This document shows positions 17,441 to 25,710 of a stretch of DNA of 64,000 nt, one piece after another. Source of the DNA: Candidatus Rhodoferax randersensis (lineage in GTDB: Bacteria; Pseudomonadota; Gammaproteobacteria; Burkholderiales; Burkholderiaceae_C); NCBI GenBank assembly GCA_016718155.1, contig JADKEH010000015.1, positions 62,001 to 126,000 on the forward strand, written 5' to 3'. The translations under genes were made by a program, and so were the position numbers. The notes beneath the pieces are model-generated. The model was given only the letters and a program-made list of their open reading frames with translations. It made no database searches and was not told the origin of the DNA. Numbering within the stretch: the first letter of the stretch is position 1; each line of letters opens with the position of its first letter.

Positions 17441-17591
17441 TGAACATCCATATGGTAGCGCCGCCGCCTGTCAGTACCCTTCGCAGCCCCTTGGCGGTCC
17501 TTTGTGAACGTGTGGGTTGTCCCCGAGCCTGCACGCGGGCCGCGTGTGGTTCAATCAACATTTCGCTCCTCAACCCCTCTTCGCTGTGACC

Positions 17592-18533
17592 ATGCTCTAC
17601 GACGACACCCCCATCGCCCACCTGTTGGACAGCGCGCACAGCCGGCCCAAGTTACTGGTGGTGGACCACCAGTCCGCGGCGATCGAGGCGATGCAGCAGG
17701 AGTTCTCGTCCGACTATGAGGTGCTCAGCGCCACCAGTGGCGCCTTGGCACTGTCGATCTGCCAGGACACGCCGCCAGACCTGTTACTGCTTGATGCGCT
17801 CTTGCCCGTGATGGACGGCTTTGAAGTCTGCGCGCGAATCCATGCCAACGCGACGAGTCGCCACATCCCGGTCATTCTGGTCACCAGCCATAACGACGCG
17901 GCACAGGAGACCCTCGCCCTGAAGGCAGGGGCGGTGGATTGCATCAGCAGGCCGATCAATCCAGCGTTGGCGCGCGCCAGGATCAGGTCGCAGGTGATGC
18001 TCAAACTGCAGGCCGGCGCCATGCGCAAGTTGGTGTTCCTAGATGGCTTGACGGGCACTTTTAATCGACGCTATTTCGACCAGCAACTGACCATGGAAAT
18101 GGCTCGCTCGGTGCGCAACCACTCGCCACTGGTACTGATCATGATTCAGGTCGATTTCTTCGACCGCTACAACATCTGTCACGGCCACTCCGCGGGCGAC
18201 GATTGCCTGCGCGAAGTCGCGAACTGCCTGAGGGCGGGACTGCGCCGGCCCGCCGATCTGGTGGCGCGTATCGGCGGCGACGCGTTTGCCTGCGTTCTTC
18301 CAGAAACAGACTTCGACAATGCCATGGCCGTGGCTTGTGAACTTGAGCTGCGGGTCAGAGGCAAAGCCATTGCCCGCCAATCGATGCGCGTCGTCACCAT
18401 CAGCTTGGGGGTGGCGGGCCGCACTGGCGACACGCTCGGTACGGCCCGGGATCTACTGGCGCTGTCCAATGCGCAACTGCGTGCCGCCATTGACGCCGGA
18501 CGCGGCCGCGTGTCCGGCGCTTCGCTCTCTTAG
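17592..18533 (+). CDS. receiver-GGDEF protein with degenerate catalytic site
   Basis: 313 aa. Receiver domain (about 20-140) followed by GGDEF domain (about 155-310), the same architecture as the gene at 59.6-60.5 kb and clearly its paralogue. Key positions are altered: the acidic pair is VVDHQ rather than VVDDQ, the receiver Lys motif is SRPINP instead of AKPVNP, and the A-site reads RIGGDAF instead of GG(D/E)EF. The phospho-acceptor region LLLLDALLPVMDG is kept, and so is the allosteric I-site RPAD five residues before the A-site. It is therefore unlikely to make c-di-GMP but could bind it. ATG 17592 is chosen because earlier codons have no conserved sequence. Confidence 0.85.
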   Translation: MLYDDTPIAHLLDSAHSRPKLLVVDHQSAAIEAMQQEFSSDYEVLSATSGALALSICQDTPPDLLLLDALLPVMDGFEVCARIHANATSRHIPVILVTSHNDAAQETLALKAGAVDCISRPINPALARARIRSQVMLKLQAGAMRKLVFLDGLTGTFNRRYFDQQLTMEMARSVRNHSPLVLIMIQVDFFDRYNICHGHSAGDDCLREVANCLRAGLRRPADLVARIGGDAFACVLPETDFDNAMAVACELELRVRGKAIARQSMRVVTISLGVAGRTGDTLGTARDLLALSNAQLRAAIDAGRGRVSGASLS

Positions 18534-18691
18534 CCCAAACCGCGCCCAATTTGCCGGTTTTTTCAGCAGCCGGCGGCTGGTGGCGCCGATCTGGTGAGTT
18601 GTTCGGGTACTTATCCACAACTCAGGTCACAGAATGCGGGGGTAACTGTGGATCTTCAGGATACGGGATTTCCCTCTGTACAGGAGCCGAT

Positions 18692-18790
18692 TCAGTAGTC
18701 CGCCAATGGCTCCTGCAACCCACTGGCCTGGAGGGTTTCGGTCAAGTAGCCCACAAAGGCACGGACCTTTGGTGGCGCCGGTACTGCGCT
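18692..18790 (-). pseudogene. 3' tail of a duplicated LysR-family regulator gene
   Basis: The minus strand encodes PPKVRAFVGYLTETLQASGL then QEPLADY and a TGA at 18692-18694. The intact LysR gene at 22816-23736 ends PPKVSAFVGYLTESLQASGL LERLQAY. The downstream flanks also match (ACTTATCCACAACTCAGG..., 18608 onward versus 22732 onward). Only the last 30-odd codons survive. Confidence 0.75.
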
Positions 18791-18810
18791 TTCGCTACCG
18801 GCAAGATTGG

Positions 18811-18930
18811 GCGGTGGATAACACGGGCAACGTCTAGGCCGCCGACATCGGCCGCCCCACGCTGCAAAGGGTCACCCCGGCCACCGTGGTCACCGCCGTG
18901 GCGGGAACCGCCGTCATCGCCAAAGGGGCG
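18811..18930 (+). pseudogene. fragment of an NHL-repeat protein gene with in-frame stop
   Basis: The frame AVDNTGNV, stop (TAG 18835), AADIGRPTLQRVTPATVVT AVAGTA parallels one repeat of the intact NHL protein that starts at 19072 (AVDNAGNVFVTD...VRKVT..G.VSTFAG). It has no start of its own and is interrupted, so it is a fossil of a related gene. Confidence 0.55.
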
Positions 18931-19071
18931 CGCCGCCTGAGGCCTGAGGCAGCCATCTTGACGATAAGCCCGGCCGCGTGATCGCAATCACTCATCCACG
19001 GATTTCACGGTCGATCATCCACCAGTCGTCGACGAGAATCGCGTTGGACACTTTGTCGAACGGGGAGGACT

Positions 19072-21264
19072 ATGGTCTACAACAAACACATCACATTGGC
19101 ATCGCTCGGTCGCTGTATGGGCCAACTGGCATGGCTCGCGCTGCTTGCCACCGGATGCGGCGGCGGTGGCCGCGGCGACGCACCGATCACACCGACACCA
19201 CTCACGCCCGGCATCAGCCTACTGGCGGGCTCCATCGGGGGGCCCGGCCACCTGAACGCGCCAGGCGCCGCCGCCCGCTTCACCTACCCGACCCACTTGG
19301 CCGTCGACACCCGTGGCAATGTCTATGTGGGGCAGGACGCAGTGATCCGCAAAGTCACACCGGATGGTCAGGTCACCACGCTGGCCGGCGGCGGTGGCTG
19401 GGGCTTCGCCGACGGCGCCGGGGCAGCGGCCCGGTTCTTTCGCCTGGGCGGCCTCGCGGTGGACGCCGCAGGCCATGTCTATGTAGCCGACACCGGCAAC
19501 CACGCCATTCGCAAAGTCAGCCCGAGTGGCGAGGTGACGACCTTTGCGGGCACCCCTGGCCTGACTGGCAAGGCCGATGGCATTGGCGGCGCCGCCAGTT
19601 TCTTCTCGCCAGAGGGTGTGGCGGTGGACACAGCGGGCAACGTCTTCGTCGCCGACACCGGCAACGGGACCATTCGCAGAATCACACCCCACGGTGATGT
19701 GACAACGTTTGCCGGTACCGCCTGGACCAGCGGCGCGGTGGATGGGCTTGGCGCCGCCGCTCGTTTCACCAACCCGGCTGGCCTGGCCGTGGACAGTCAA
19801 GGCAATGTCTATGTGGCCGAACGGGCGCGCTGGTTGGCCAACGACATTTTTGGCACGACCGGCACCGAGTACGCCAACACCATCCGCAAGATCAGCCCGA
19901 GCGGCATGGTCACCACCCTGGCCGGCACCAGCGGAACCCATGGCGCCGTCGACGGTGTCGGCGCCGCAGCCCGATTTGGCAACCCGACCAGCGTCGCCGT
20001 TGACCGAGCGGGCATGGTCTATGTGACCGATAAGCAGAATCGCACCCTGCGCATGATCGACCCAACGGGTCGGGTCACTACCCTGGCTGGTCTGGCCGGC
20101 AGCAGCGGCACGGCCGATGGCCAAGGCACGGCGGCCAGATTCCTGGCGCCAGCGGGGGTTGCCGTGGACGCCCTTGGCCAAATCTACGTCGCGGACCCAG
20201 ACGCCCACACGGTGCGCAGAATCTCCCCATCCGGTTTGGTCAGCACCTTCGCCGGCGCTGCACGAGAGTACGGTTCAACCGACGGCCTTGGCGATGCCGC
20301 CCGCTTCGGTATCGACACCGCAAATGATGTGTACCGTGAAGAGAATCCCAACCCAGGCAGCGTAGCGGTCGACCAACACGGCAACACCTATGTGGCCGAT
20401 GTCAGCAACCACACCATCCGCAAAATCACCGCCACCGGCGCGGTCACCACCCTGGCAGGCACCGCAGGCCTGCGCGGATCAGCCGACGGTCTGGGCGCAG
20501 CGGCCCGTTTCAACTACCCCAGCGGCGTCGCGGTGGACAGCTGGGGCCAGGTTTTTGTGGCCGACACCGGCAACGGTACCGTTCGCAAGATCACGCCCGC
20601 AGGCGTTGTGAGCACGCTGGCCGGGGCCGCCGGGGTCTACCCAACCGGCAGCACGGTGGACGGCGTGGGATCGGCCGCACGTTTCCACTACCCGCACGCC
20701 GTGGTGGTGGATAACGCGGGCAATGTCTTCGTCACCGATAGCCGGGACAATCTGGTTCGCAAAGTCACGGCAGCGGGCGCGGTATCCACCTTTGCTGGCA
20801 GTGGCGCCGCGCAAACGGTTGATGGCATGGGTCGAGCCGCCGCGCTCAACCAACCCGGCGGCATCACCATCGACAGCGCGGGCAACCTCTATGTCGCGGA
20901 ATGGACTGGCCACACGGTCCGCAAAATCACCCCATCGGGCCTCGTCACCACCCACCTCGGCACACCCGGCGTTCGTGGTAGCGAGAGCGCCAGCGGCGCG
21001 GTCCCCGGATTGGACTTTCCACACAGCCTGGCAATCGATGCTGCCGGCAACGTCTTTGTGGTGGAAGGCTTCTCACCCATCATCCGAAAGTTCACGCCTA
21101 CTGGCGAGGTTTTGACGGTCGCGGGCACCCCGAAGTCTTATGGCATCACCATCGGCGGGCTACCCGGCAGTTTGTCCCGCATAGGCGGCATCGCCATCGA
21201 CGCCAAAGGGGTGCTCCACCTGAGCTCAGAGGCGTGCATCTTGAAGGTACAACTCCCGCAGTAG
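19072..21264 (+). CDS. NHL-repeat lipoprotein
   Basis: 730 aa with an AGG-rich ribosome-binding site (GGGGAGG) just before ATG 19072. A lipobox LLATGC places the lipidated Cys at residue 29, followed by a Gly-rich and Thr/Pro linker. The remainder is a run of eleven or so units of about 55 residues: AVD..GNVYVAD..NH.IRK..P.G.VTTLAG..G..G..DG.G.AARF..P. This fits NHL repeats forming one or two beta-propellers, anchored to a membrane and facing outward. Spacing DGxGxAARF between blades is strikingly regular. The gene is convergent with the unknown lipoprotein (37-bp gap). Ligand and function are unknown. Confidence 0.85.
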   Translation: MVYNKHITLASLGRCMGQLAWLALLATGCGGGGRGDAPITPTPLTPGISLLAGSIGGPGHLNAPGAAARFTYPTHLAVDTRGNVYVGQDAVIRKVTPDGQVTTLAGGGGWGFADGAGAAARFFRLGGLAVDAAGHVYVADTGNHAIRKVSPSGEVTTFAGTPGLTGKADGIGGAASFFSPEGVAVDTAGNVFVADTGNGTIRRITPHGDVTTFAGTAWTSGAVDGLGAAARFTNPAGLAVDSQGNVYVAERARWLANDIFGTTGTEYANTIRKISPSGMVTTLAGTSGTHGAVDGVGAAARFGNPTSVAVDRAGMVYVTDKQNRTLRMIDPTGRVTTLAGLAGSSGTADGQGTAARFLAPAGVAVDALGQIYVADPDAHTVRRISPSGLVSTFAGAAREYGSTDGLGDAARFGIDTANDVYREENPNPGSVAVDQHGNTYVADVSNHTIRKITATGAVTTLAGTAGLRGSADGLGAAARFNYPSGVAVDSWGQVFVADTGNGTVRKITPAGVVSTLAGAAGVYPTGSTVDGVGSAARFHYPHAVVVDNAGNVFVTDSRDNLVRKVTAAGAVSTFAGSGAAQTVDGMGRAAALNQPGGITIDSAGNLYVAEWTGHTVRKITPSGLVTTHLGTPGVRGSESASGAVPGLDFPHSLAIDAAGNVFVVEGFSPIIRKFTPTGEVLTVAGTPKSYGITIGGLPGSLSRIGGIAIDAKGVLHLSSEACILKVQLPQ

Positions 21265-21300
21265 TTTTTTCAACCCGCGCAAAATTGCAGTAATGCTGCG

Positions 21301-22584
21301 TCACTCTTGGTACACACACGCCTTGCCACCAAACCGCGACTTCCACGTCGCCGCCAAAGCGGTGAAGTTGGTGATCTCCACTTGGCCGCTGGCACGCAGG
21401 CTTTGCAGCGGCAACACCACGTCACGTTCGACGGTAGCCAGTCCTCCGGCCGAACTGATGGTCGACGGGAAAACGTGAATGGTGTTGGTCAGCATGCAGG
21501 TCGCGTCAAAGCGCCCAGCCTCATACAGGCCGCGCAGCGTGGTGATGCCGCCTACGTCGCTCTTGTACGCGCCCACGGCACTGATATTGCCGAGCGGGTC
21601 GTCGACAAAGTAGTTGTAGGGATCCTTTGGCCTCCACATGCCGCTGACGATCGGATCATTGGTGTGGCCAGGCGTGCCGCTGCCCATTAACAACTCGCCG
21701 CGCCATAGCGCGCTAGGGTACTTCTCGCCCGCCACCGGCACGCGAAAGCGCTCCCAATGCGCAAACTGCGGCAAGCTAGGGTCCCACACGTGGCCGCCAA
21801 TCACGGTGCTGCCACCCACGCCGAGTTGTTCCAGCAGGTAGGCCACGTCGGGGTAGTTGTAGCCACTGCCCTCGTGCGAATGCGGGTCGATGATCACACC
21901 CAGGCTATCGCGCAGGTAGCGCAACAGGTTGACGCCGCCGGTGGACGCCATGGTGGCGCCGTCTTCATACAGCCGCGCGGCCTCCAGGAACTTCCAGTCG
22001 GGTTGCAGCACCCAGGTCATGTTGTAACGCCGAGTCAGGTTAGCCATCTGGATCAAGCGGTCACGCCACAGCAGGTAGTTGCTACGCGCCTGCGACGTGC
22101 CCAGGGTTCCGGTTGGCGTGGTGTCCTCGATGTGGGTGAAGATCACCGTGTAGATGGGCGGTCGGCAAGCGAATGCAGTGGGCGTGACCAGACAGGTGAA
22201 GTCGGCAATCGGTGCGACGTATTTCACTTGATCGCTCGTGTTTAGAAACAGCACATACACCCCGCCGTCGGACTTGACGGCAATAAAGCTGCTGGCGCTC
22301 GGGTAATATCGGTAAACAAACCCTTGGGAAGAGGTGGTTTGCGAGTGCCCGGGAAACAGATCGGCAAAGGCCCCCTCCGCCCAGTCCATCAGCATGTCAG
22401 GTGTGATCGCCTGCGCTACCGCCTGGACACTAAGAGCCCTCTTCGGCGCGTTGCTGGCGACCGCCTTCAAAGGGCCGTTGTCGGAAGCCAGCCGCTCGCC
22501 CTCGGGCGAGACTCCAGCGCCGCAAGCAGCCAACAGGATCAACAAACCCGCCTCAATCAGCTTCACCATGCTCTGACCGACCAT
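21301..22584 (-). CDS. uncharacterised lipoprotein with a possible NodB-like domain
   Basis: 427 aa from Met at 22584, which is preceded by an AAGGGG ribosome-binding site; upstream in-frame codons lack one. The lipobox LLAACG predicts lipidation at Cys21. Residues about 65-130 (LMDWAEGAFADLFPGHSQTT, then GFVYRYYPSASSFIAV and GGVYVLFLN) form a module I recall at the N-terminus of various betaproteobacterial exported proteins. The C-terminal half contains IYTVIFTHIED, IIDPHSHEGSGYNYPD and VIGGHVWDPS, with His and Asp arranged as in polysaccharide-deacetylase-like barrels. That link is tentative and no function is assigned. Confidence 0.65.
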   Translation of the reverse strand: MVGQSMVKLIEAGLLILLAACGAGVSPEGERLASDNGPLKAVASNAPKRALSVQAVAQAITPDMLMDWAEGAFADLFPGHSQTTSSQGFVYRYYPSASSFIAVKSDGGVYVLFLNTSDQVKYVAPIADFTCLVTPTAFACRPPIYTVIFTHIEDTTPTGTLGTSQARSNYLLWRDRLIQMANLTRRYNMTWVLQPDWKFLEAARLYEDGATMASTGGVNLLRYLRDSLGVIIDPHSHEGSGYNYPDVAYLLEQLGVGGSTVIGGHVWDPSLPQFAHWERFRVPVAGEKYPSALWRGELLMGSGTPGHTNDPIVSGMWRPKDPYNYFVDDPLGNISAVGAYKSDVGGITTLRGLYEAGRFDATCMLTNTIHVFPSTISSAGGLATVERDVVLPLQSLRASGQVEITNFTALAATWKSRFGGKACVYQE

Positions 22585-22815
22585 AGTTGCGCCCCTTATC
22601 AATTTGTTCATAAATAGTGCATCCATTCCACTTGTGTGCGTTGCATCCCATTTACCCAGCTCGCGTTTTGCCGCATTTTTGAGCACCCTCTGCAAACCCA
22701 CTGTTGACGCGGAAAAAGTCAGTTATTCGTACACTTATCCACAACTCAGGGCACACAATGCGGGGGTAACTCTGGCTCGTCCAGATACGGGATTTCCCTC
22801 TGTACAGATGCGAAA

Positions 22816-23736
22816 TCAATACGCTTGCAATCTTTCCAGCAAGCCACTGGCCTGCAGTGACTCGGTCAAGTAACCCACAAACGCGCTGACCTTGGGCGGC
22901 GTCAGTCGGTAGTGTGCGTAGTAGACATGAATGGTGCCTGGCGGGGCGCGCAATTCCGGCAGCACCTGCACCAGCCGACCCGCGTCCAAGTGCGTCATGG
23001 CGTGGTGTGCTCCCAGGCGCGCCAGGCCCAGGCCGGCCAGGGCGCAGTCGCAGATCGCGTCCAGGTCGCTCAGCACCAGCCGGCCCGTCACCGGCACGCT
23101 GAGCACCTCGCCGGCCACGATGTACTGCCACTCGCGCAGACGCCCGGTGGTGGCCGAGCGCAGCCGGATGCAATCATGTTTGTCCAGGTCGGTCAACGCG
23201 CGCGGCACGCCCATGCGCATCAGGTAAGCGGGTGACGCCACCGTGACCAGGCGCAGCGGCACCAGCTCGCGCGCCACCACGGTCGAGTCCGACGCAATGC
23301 CCGCGCCGATGGCCGCGTCAAAACCTTCCTTGATCAGATCGACGTGGCGGTTGTCAAAACTCCAGTCCAGGTTGATCGCCGGGTAACGCGTCAGGAAGGC
23401 GGGCATCAGCGGCAGGATGTACTGGCGCGCAAAGCCCGGCGCCACGCTGATGCGCAGCGTCCCGGCGGGCTGCGCCTTGTGCTGCACCAAACCGTCGATC
23501 ACTTGGCGCAGCGCGTGCGTGGGGCCGCTGGTCTGGGCCAGCAGTTGCTCGCCGGTCTCGGTCAGCGTCAGGTTGCGGGTGCTGCGCTGGAACACCCGTG
23601 TGCCAAGGGTCTTCTCCAGTTCACCAATCTGCTTGCTGACCGCCGCCGGGGTCAGGCCCAGTGCATTGGCCGCGCCCGAGAAGCTGCCCAGCTCCACGGT
23701 CTTGTGAAAGTACTCCAGGCTTCGCAACAGGTCCAT
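22816..23736 (-). CDS. LysR-family transcriptional regulator
   Basis: 306 aa. The N-terminal helix-turn-helix is typical: SLEYFHKTVELGSFSGAANA, then LGLTPAAVSKQIGELEKTLG and RVFQRSTRNLTLTETG. The C-terminal periplasmic-binding-like effector domain begins about residue 90 (GTLRISVAPGFARQYILPLM). It belongs to the CrgA/PtxR-like set. It is divergent from the reductase gene across 129 bp containing the palindrome ATTGAATCAAT, the usual layout when a LysR protein controls its neighbour. A 3' remnant of a near-identical gene lies at 18.7 kb. Confidence 0.9.
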   Translation of the reverse strand: MDLLRSLEYFHKTVELGSFSGAANALGLTPAAVSKQIGELEKTLGTRVFQRSTRNLTLTETGEQLLAQTSGPTHALRQVIDGLVQHKAQPAGTLRISVAPGFARQYILPLMPAFLTRYPAINLDWSFDNRHVDLIKEGFDAAIGAGIASDSTVVARELVPLRLVTVASPAYLMRMGVPRALTDLDKHDCIRLRSATTGRLREWQYIVAGEVLSVPVTGRLVLSDLDAICDCALAGLGLARLGAHHAMTHLDAGRLVQVLPELRAPPGTIHVYYAHYRLTPPKVSAFVGYLTESLQASGLLERLQAY

Positions 23737-23763
23737 GGGTGCGGCTTGTTCCAGATGGTTGAA

Positions 23764-23774
23764 ATTGAATCAAT
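23764..23774. promoter_or_regulatory. LysR-box-like palindrome between divergent genes
   Basis: ATTGA-A-TCAAT is a perfect inverted repeat in the 129-bp divergent region, 28 bp upstream of the LysR start. LysR regulators bind short dyads of this kind. Regulator-target pairing is inferred from position. Confidence 0.45.
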
Positions 23775-23865
23775 CCATTATGGGCTTATCAAGGCGTACT
23801 TCAAACCCCAGAATCCAGCCCATCAAGTACTTGACCCCTTCAACTCCATCACACAGGACATCATC

Positions 23866-24525
23866 ATGAAATTCGCAGTTCTCGGCACCGGCATCGTCGG
23901 TCAAACCATCGGCAGCAAGCTCACCTCGCTCGGCCACGAGGTCAGGTTGGGCGGTCGCGAGGCGGTCAACGCCAAGGCGCAGGACTGGGTTGCCAGCGCC
24001 GGGGCACGGGCGTCGTATGGCAACTTCAGGCAGGCCGCCGGCTTTGGCGAGATCGTCATCAATGCCACCGCCGGTGGCGTGTCGTTGCAGGCGCTGCAAG
24101 CGGCCGGCGCCGAGGCGCTGGCCGGCAAGGTGCTGATCGACATCGCCAACCCGCTGGACTTCTCCCATGGCATGCCGCCCACGCTGTCGGTGGTCAACAC
24201 CGATTCTTTGGGTGAACAGATCCAGCGCGCCTTCCCACAAACCAGGGTCGTCAAGACGCTCAACACGCTGAGCTGCAAACTGATGGTCAACCCCGGCGCG
24301 GTGGCGCTCGGTGAGCACAACCTGTTTATCAGCGGCAACGATGCGCCCGCCAAGGCGCAGGTCCTTGATGTGCTGGCTCAGTTTGGCTGGGACAAGGCCC
24401 GGGTGATCGACCTGGGCGACATCAGCACCGCGCGCGGCACCGAGCAACTGTTGCCAATCTGGATTCGGCTCTGGGGCGCGCTGGGCACGGACTTGTTCAA
24501 CTTCAAAGTGGTGCGCGCCGGCTAA
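23866..24525 (+). CDS. NAD(P)-binding reductase, NADPH-dependent F420 reductase-like family
   Basis: 219 aa. An N-terminal Rossmann fold (FAVLGTGIVGQTIGSKL, G7xG9xxG12) is followed by GGREAV, the region that in this family recognises NADP phosphate, and a conserved middle LIDIANPLDFSHGMPP. The family (COG2085, NADP oxidoreductase coenzyme F420-dependent-like) is widespread in bacteria without F420, where substrates are mostly unknown. It is divergent from the LysR regulator, which probably controls it. A copy of the last 88 codons is repeated at 27.46-27.72 kb. Confidence 0.85.
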   Translation: MKFAVLGTGIVGQTIGSKLTSLGHEVRLGGREAVNAKAQDWVASAGARASYGNFRQAAGFGEIVINATAGGVSLQALQAAGAEALAGKVLIDIANPLDFSHGMPPTLSVVNTDSLGEQIQRAFPQTRVVKTLNTLSCKLMVNPGAVALGEHNLFISGNDAPAKAQVLDVLAQFGWDKARVIDLGDISTARGTEQLLPIWIRLWGALGTDLFNFKVVRAG

Positions 24526-24603
24526 AGGCTAGCTTCAGACGGCAAAGCGCTCAAGTCGCCTTCGGCAGGTTTGAAAATGGCACTGCCGATCGCCGTGACG
24601 CTT

Positions 24604-25560
24604 TCAATTGCGCGAGAGCCGTCCAGACTCGACTGCCCTTCTCCACAACTCCAGTTGCTGTTTCATTGTCGCCTCCAACTCATCGCGCTCGAGCATGAGT
24701 GTCGGGTACCCAAGCGCTTCCATCTGCTCGCGGATCTCCGGTCGAGCCAATACTTCACGCAACTCACGACGCAGTCGGGCAACCACTTCGGGAGGCAGTC
24801 CCGCAGGACCAAAGAAGGCTCCCCACGGAAGGATGTCCATTGGAGGCAAGCCTGATTCAACCAATGTCGGAACGTCCGGAAGAAGGGTGCTGCGCTTCGG
24901 GAGCATGGTCACGAGAGCCTTGAGTTTCCCTTCCTTGACTCGTGACAGCCCCACCGCTGGCGTGGCAAATGCCAGATCGACCTTTCCTGCAAGTAAGTCA
25001 GCCGCTGCTGGCGCCTCTCCCTTGTACGTCACTGGAGTCATCTGCACCCCACTGCCAGCCAGAAGCTCGGCGGTGGCCAACGTGGCCGTCCCAGTTCCAA
25101 TGCCTATCTTCAGTTTTCCTGGGTTGGCACGGGCGAAGTCAATCAACTCCCGCGTGGAATTGGGCGGAACTTGCGGATTGGCAAACAGAAAAAAGCTCGC
25201 GGTATAGAACGATGCAATGGGCGTGAAGTCACGAAGGGGGTCATAGGGTTGCACTTTTCGCACCGCTGGCACATAGGACATCGCTGTGGCGCTGCCAACA
25301 AACAGGGTGTGACCGTCGGGCTTCGCCCGCGCTGCGTCCAGCGCCGCGGCCTCGCCATCCAAGTTCGGCATGTTTTCAACGACGACGTCTTGCCTGAGGG
25401 ACTGCGCCAACGCCTTCGCAACAAGCCTGGCGCTTGCGTCGGTGCCCCCACCCTGGGCAAAGGGAACAATGATTCGTATTGGTCGGTCGGGGTATTGAGC
25501 GTTGGCAGCGCCGGATGTGACCAGAGCAAGCACGCAGGCAAAGAAGCGATAGATTTTCAT
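24604..25560 (-). CDS. Bug-family tripartite tricarboxylate transporter receptor
   Basis: 318 aa. A signal peptide (FFACVLALVTSGAANA) precedes the family start YPDRPIRIIVPFAQGGGTDA. The ligand loop TGTATLATAELLA and the DVPTLVESGLPPMDI, PAGLPPEVVARLRRELREVL segments are diagnostic of Bug receptors, which are greatly expanded in Burkholderiales. Partner TctA/TctB membrane genes are not nearby, which is common for Bug proteins. Met at 25560 is chosen because it opens the signal peptide and has a GGAG site upstream. It is divergent from the BTAD regulator over 150 bp. The ligand is unknown. Confidence 0.88.
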   Translation of the reverse strand: MKIYRFFACVLALVTSGAANAQYPDRPIRIIVPFAQGGGTDASARLVAKALAQSLRQDVVVENMPNLDGEAAALDAARAKPDGHTLFVGSATAMSYVPAVRKVQPYDPLRDFTPIASFYTASFFLFANPQVPPNSTRELIDFARANPGKLKIGIGTGTATLATAELLAGSGVQMTPVTYKGEAPAAADLLAGKVDLAFATPAVGLSRVKEGKLKALVTMLPKRSTLLPDVPTLVESGLPPMDILPWGAFFGPAGLPPEVVARLRRELREVLARPEIREQMEALGYPTLMLERDELEATMKQQLELWRRAVESGRLSRN

Positions 25561-25710
25561 TTGAATTCTCCATTTCGTGGCGTCCGATGCCTGCGGGTTC
25601 ATAGAGTTGACTTCGCAGGTAGACAGAGTTAGTGTCTGACGGCGTCGTTCCGGGTAACCGTATATTTCCGTTATCTCTGCGTTATTCAGGCAACCCGTCC
25701 GCAACCGGCC

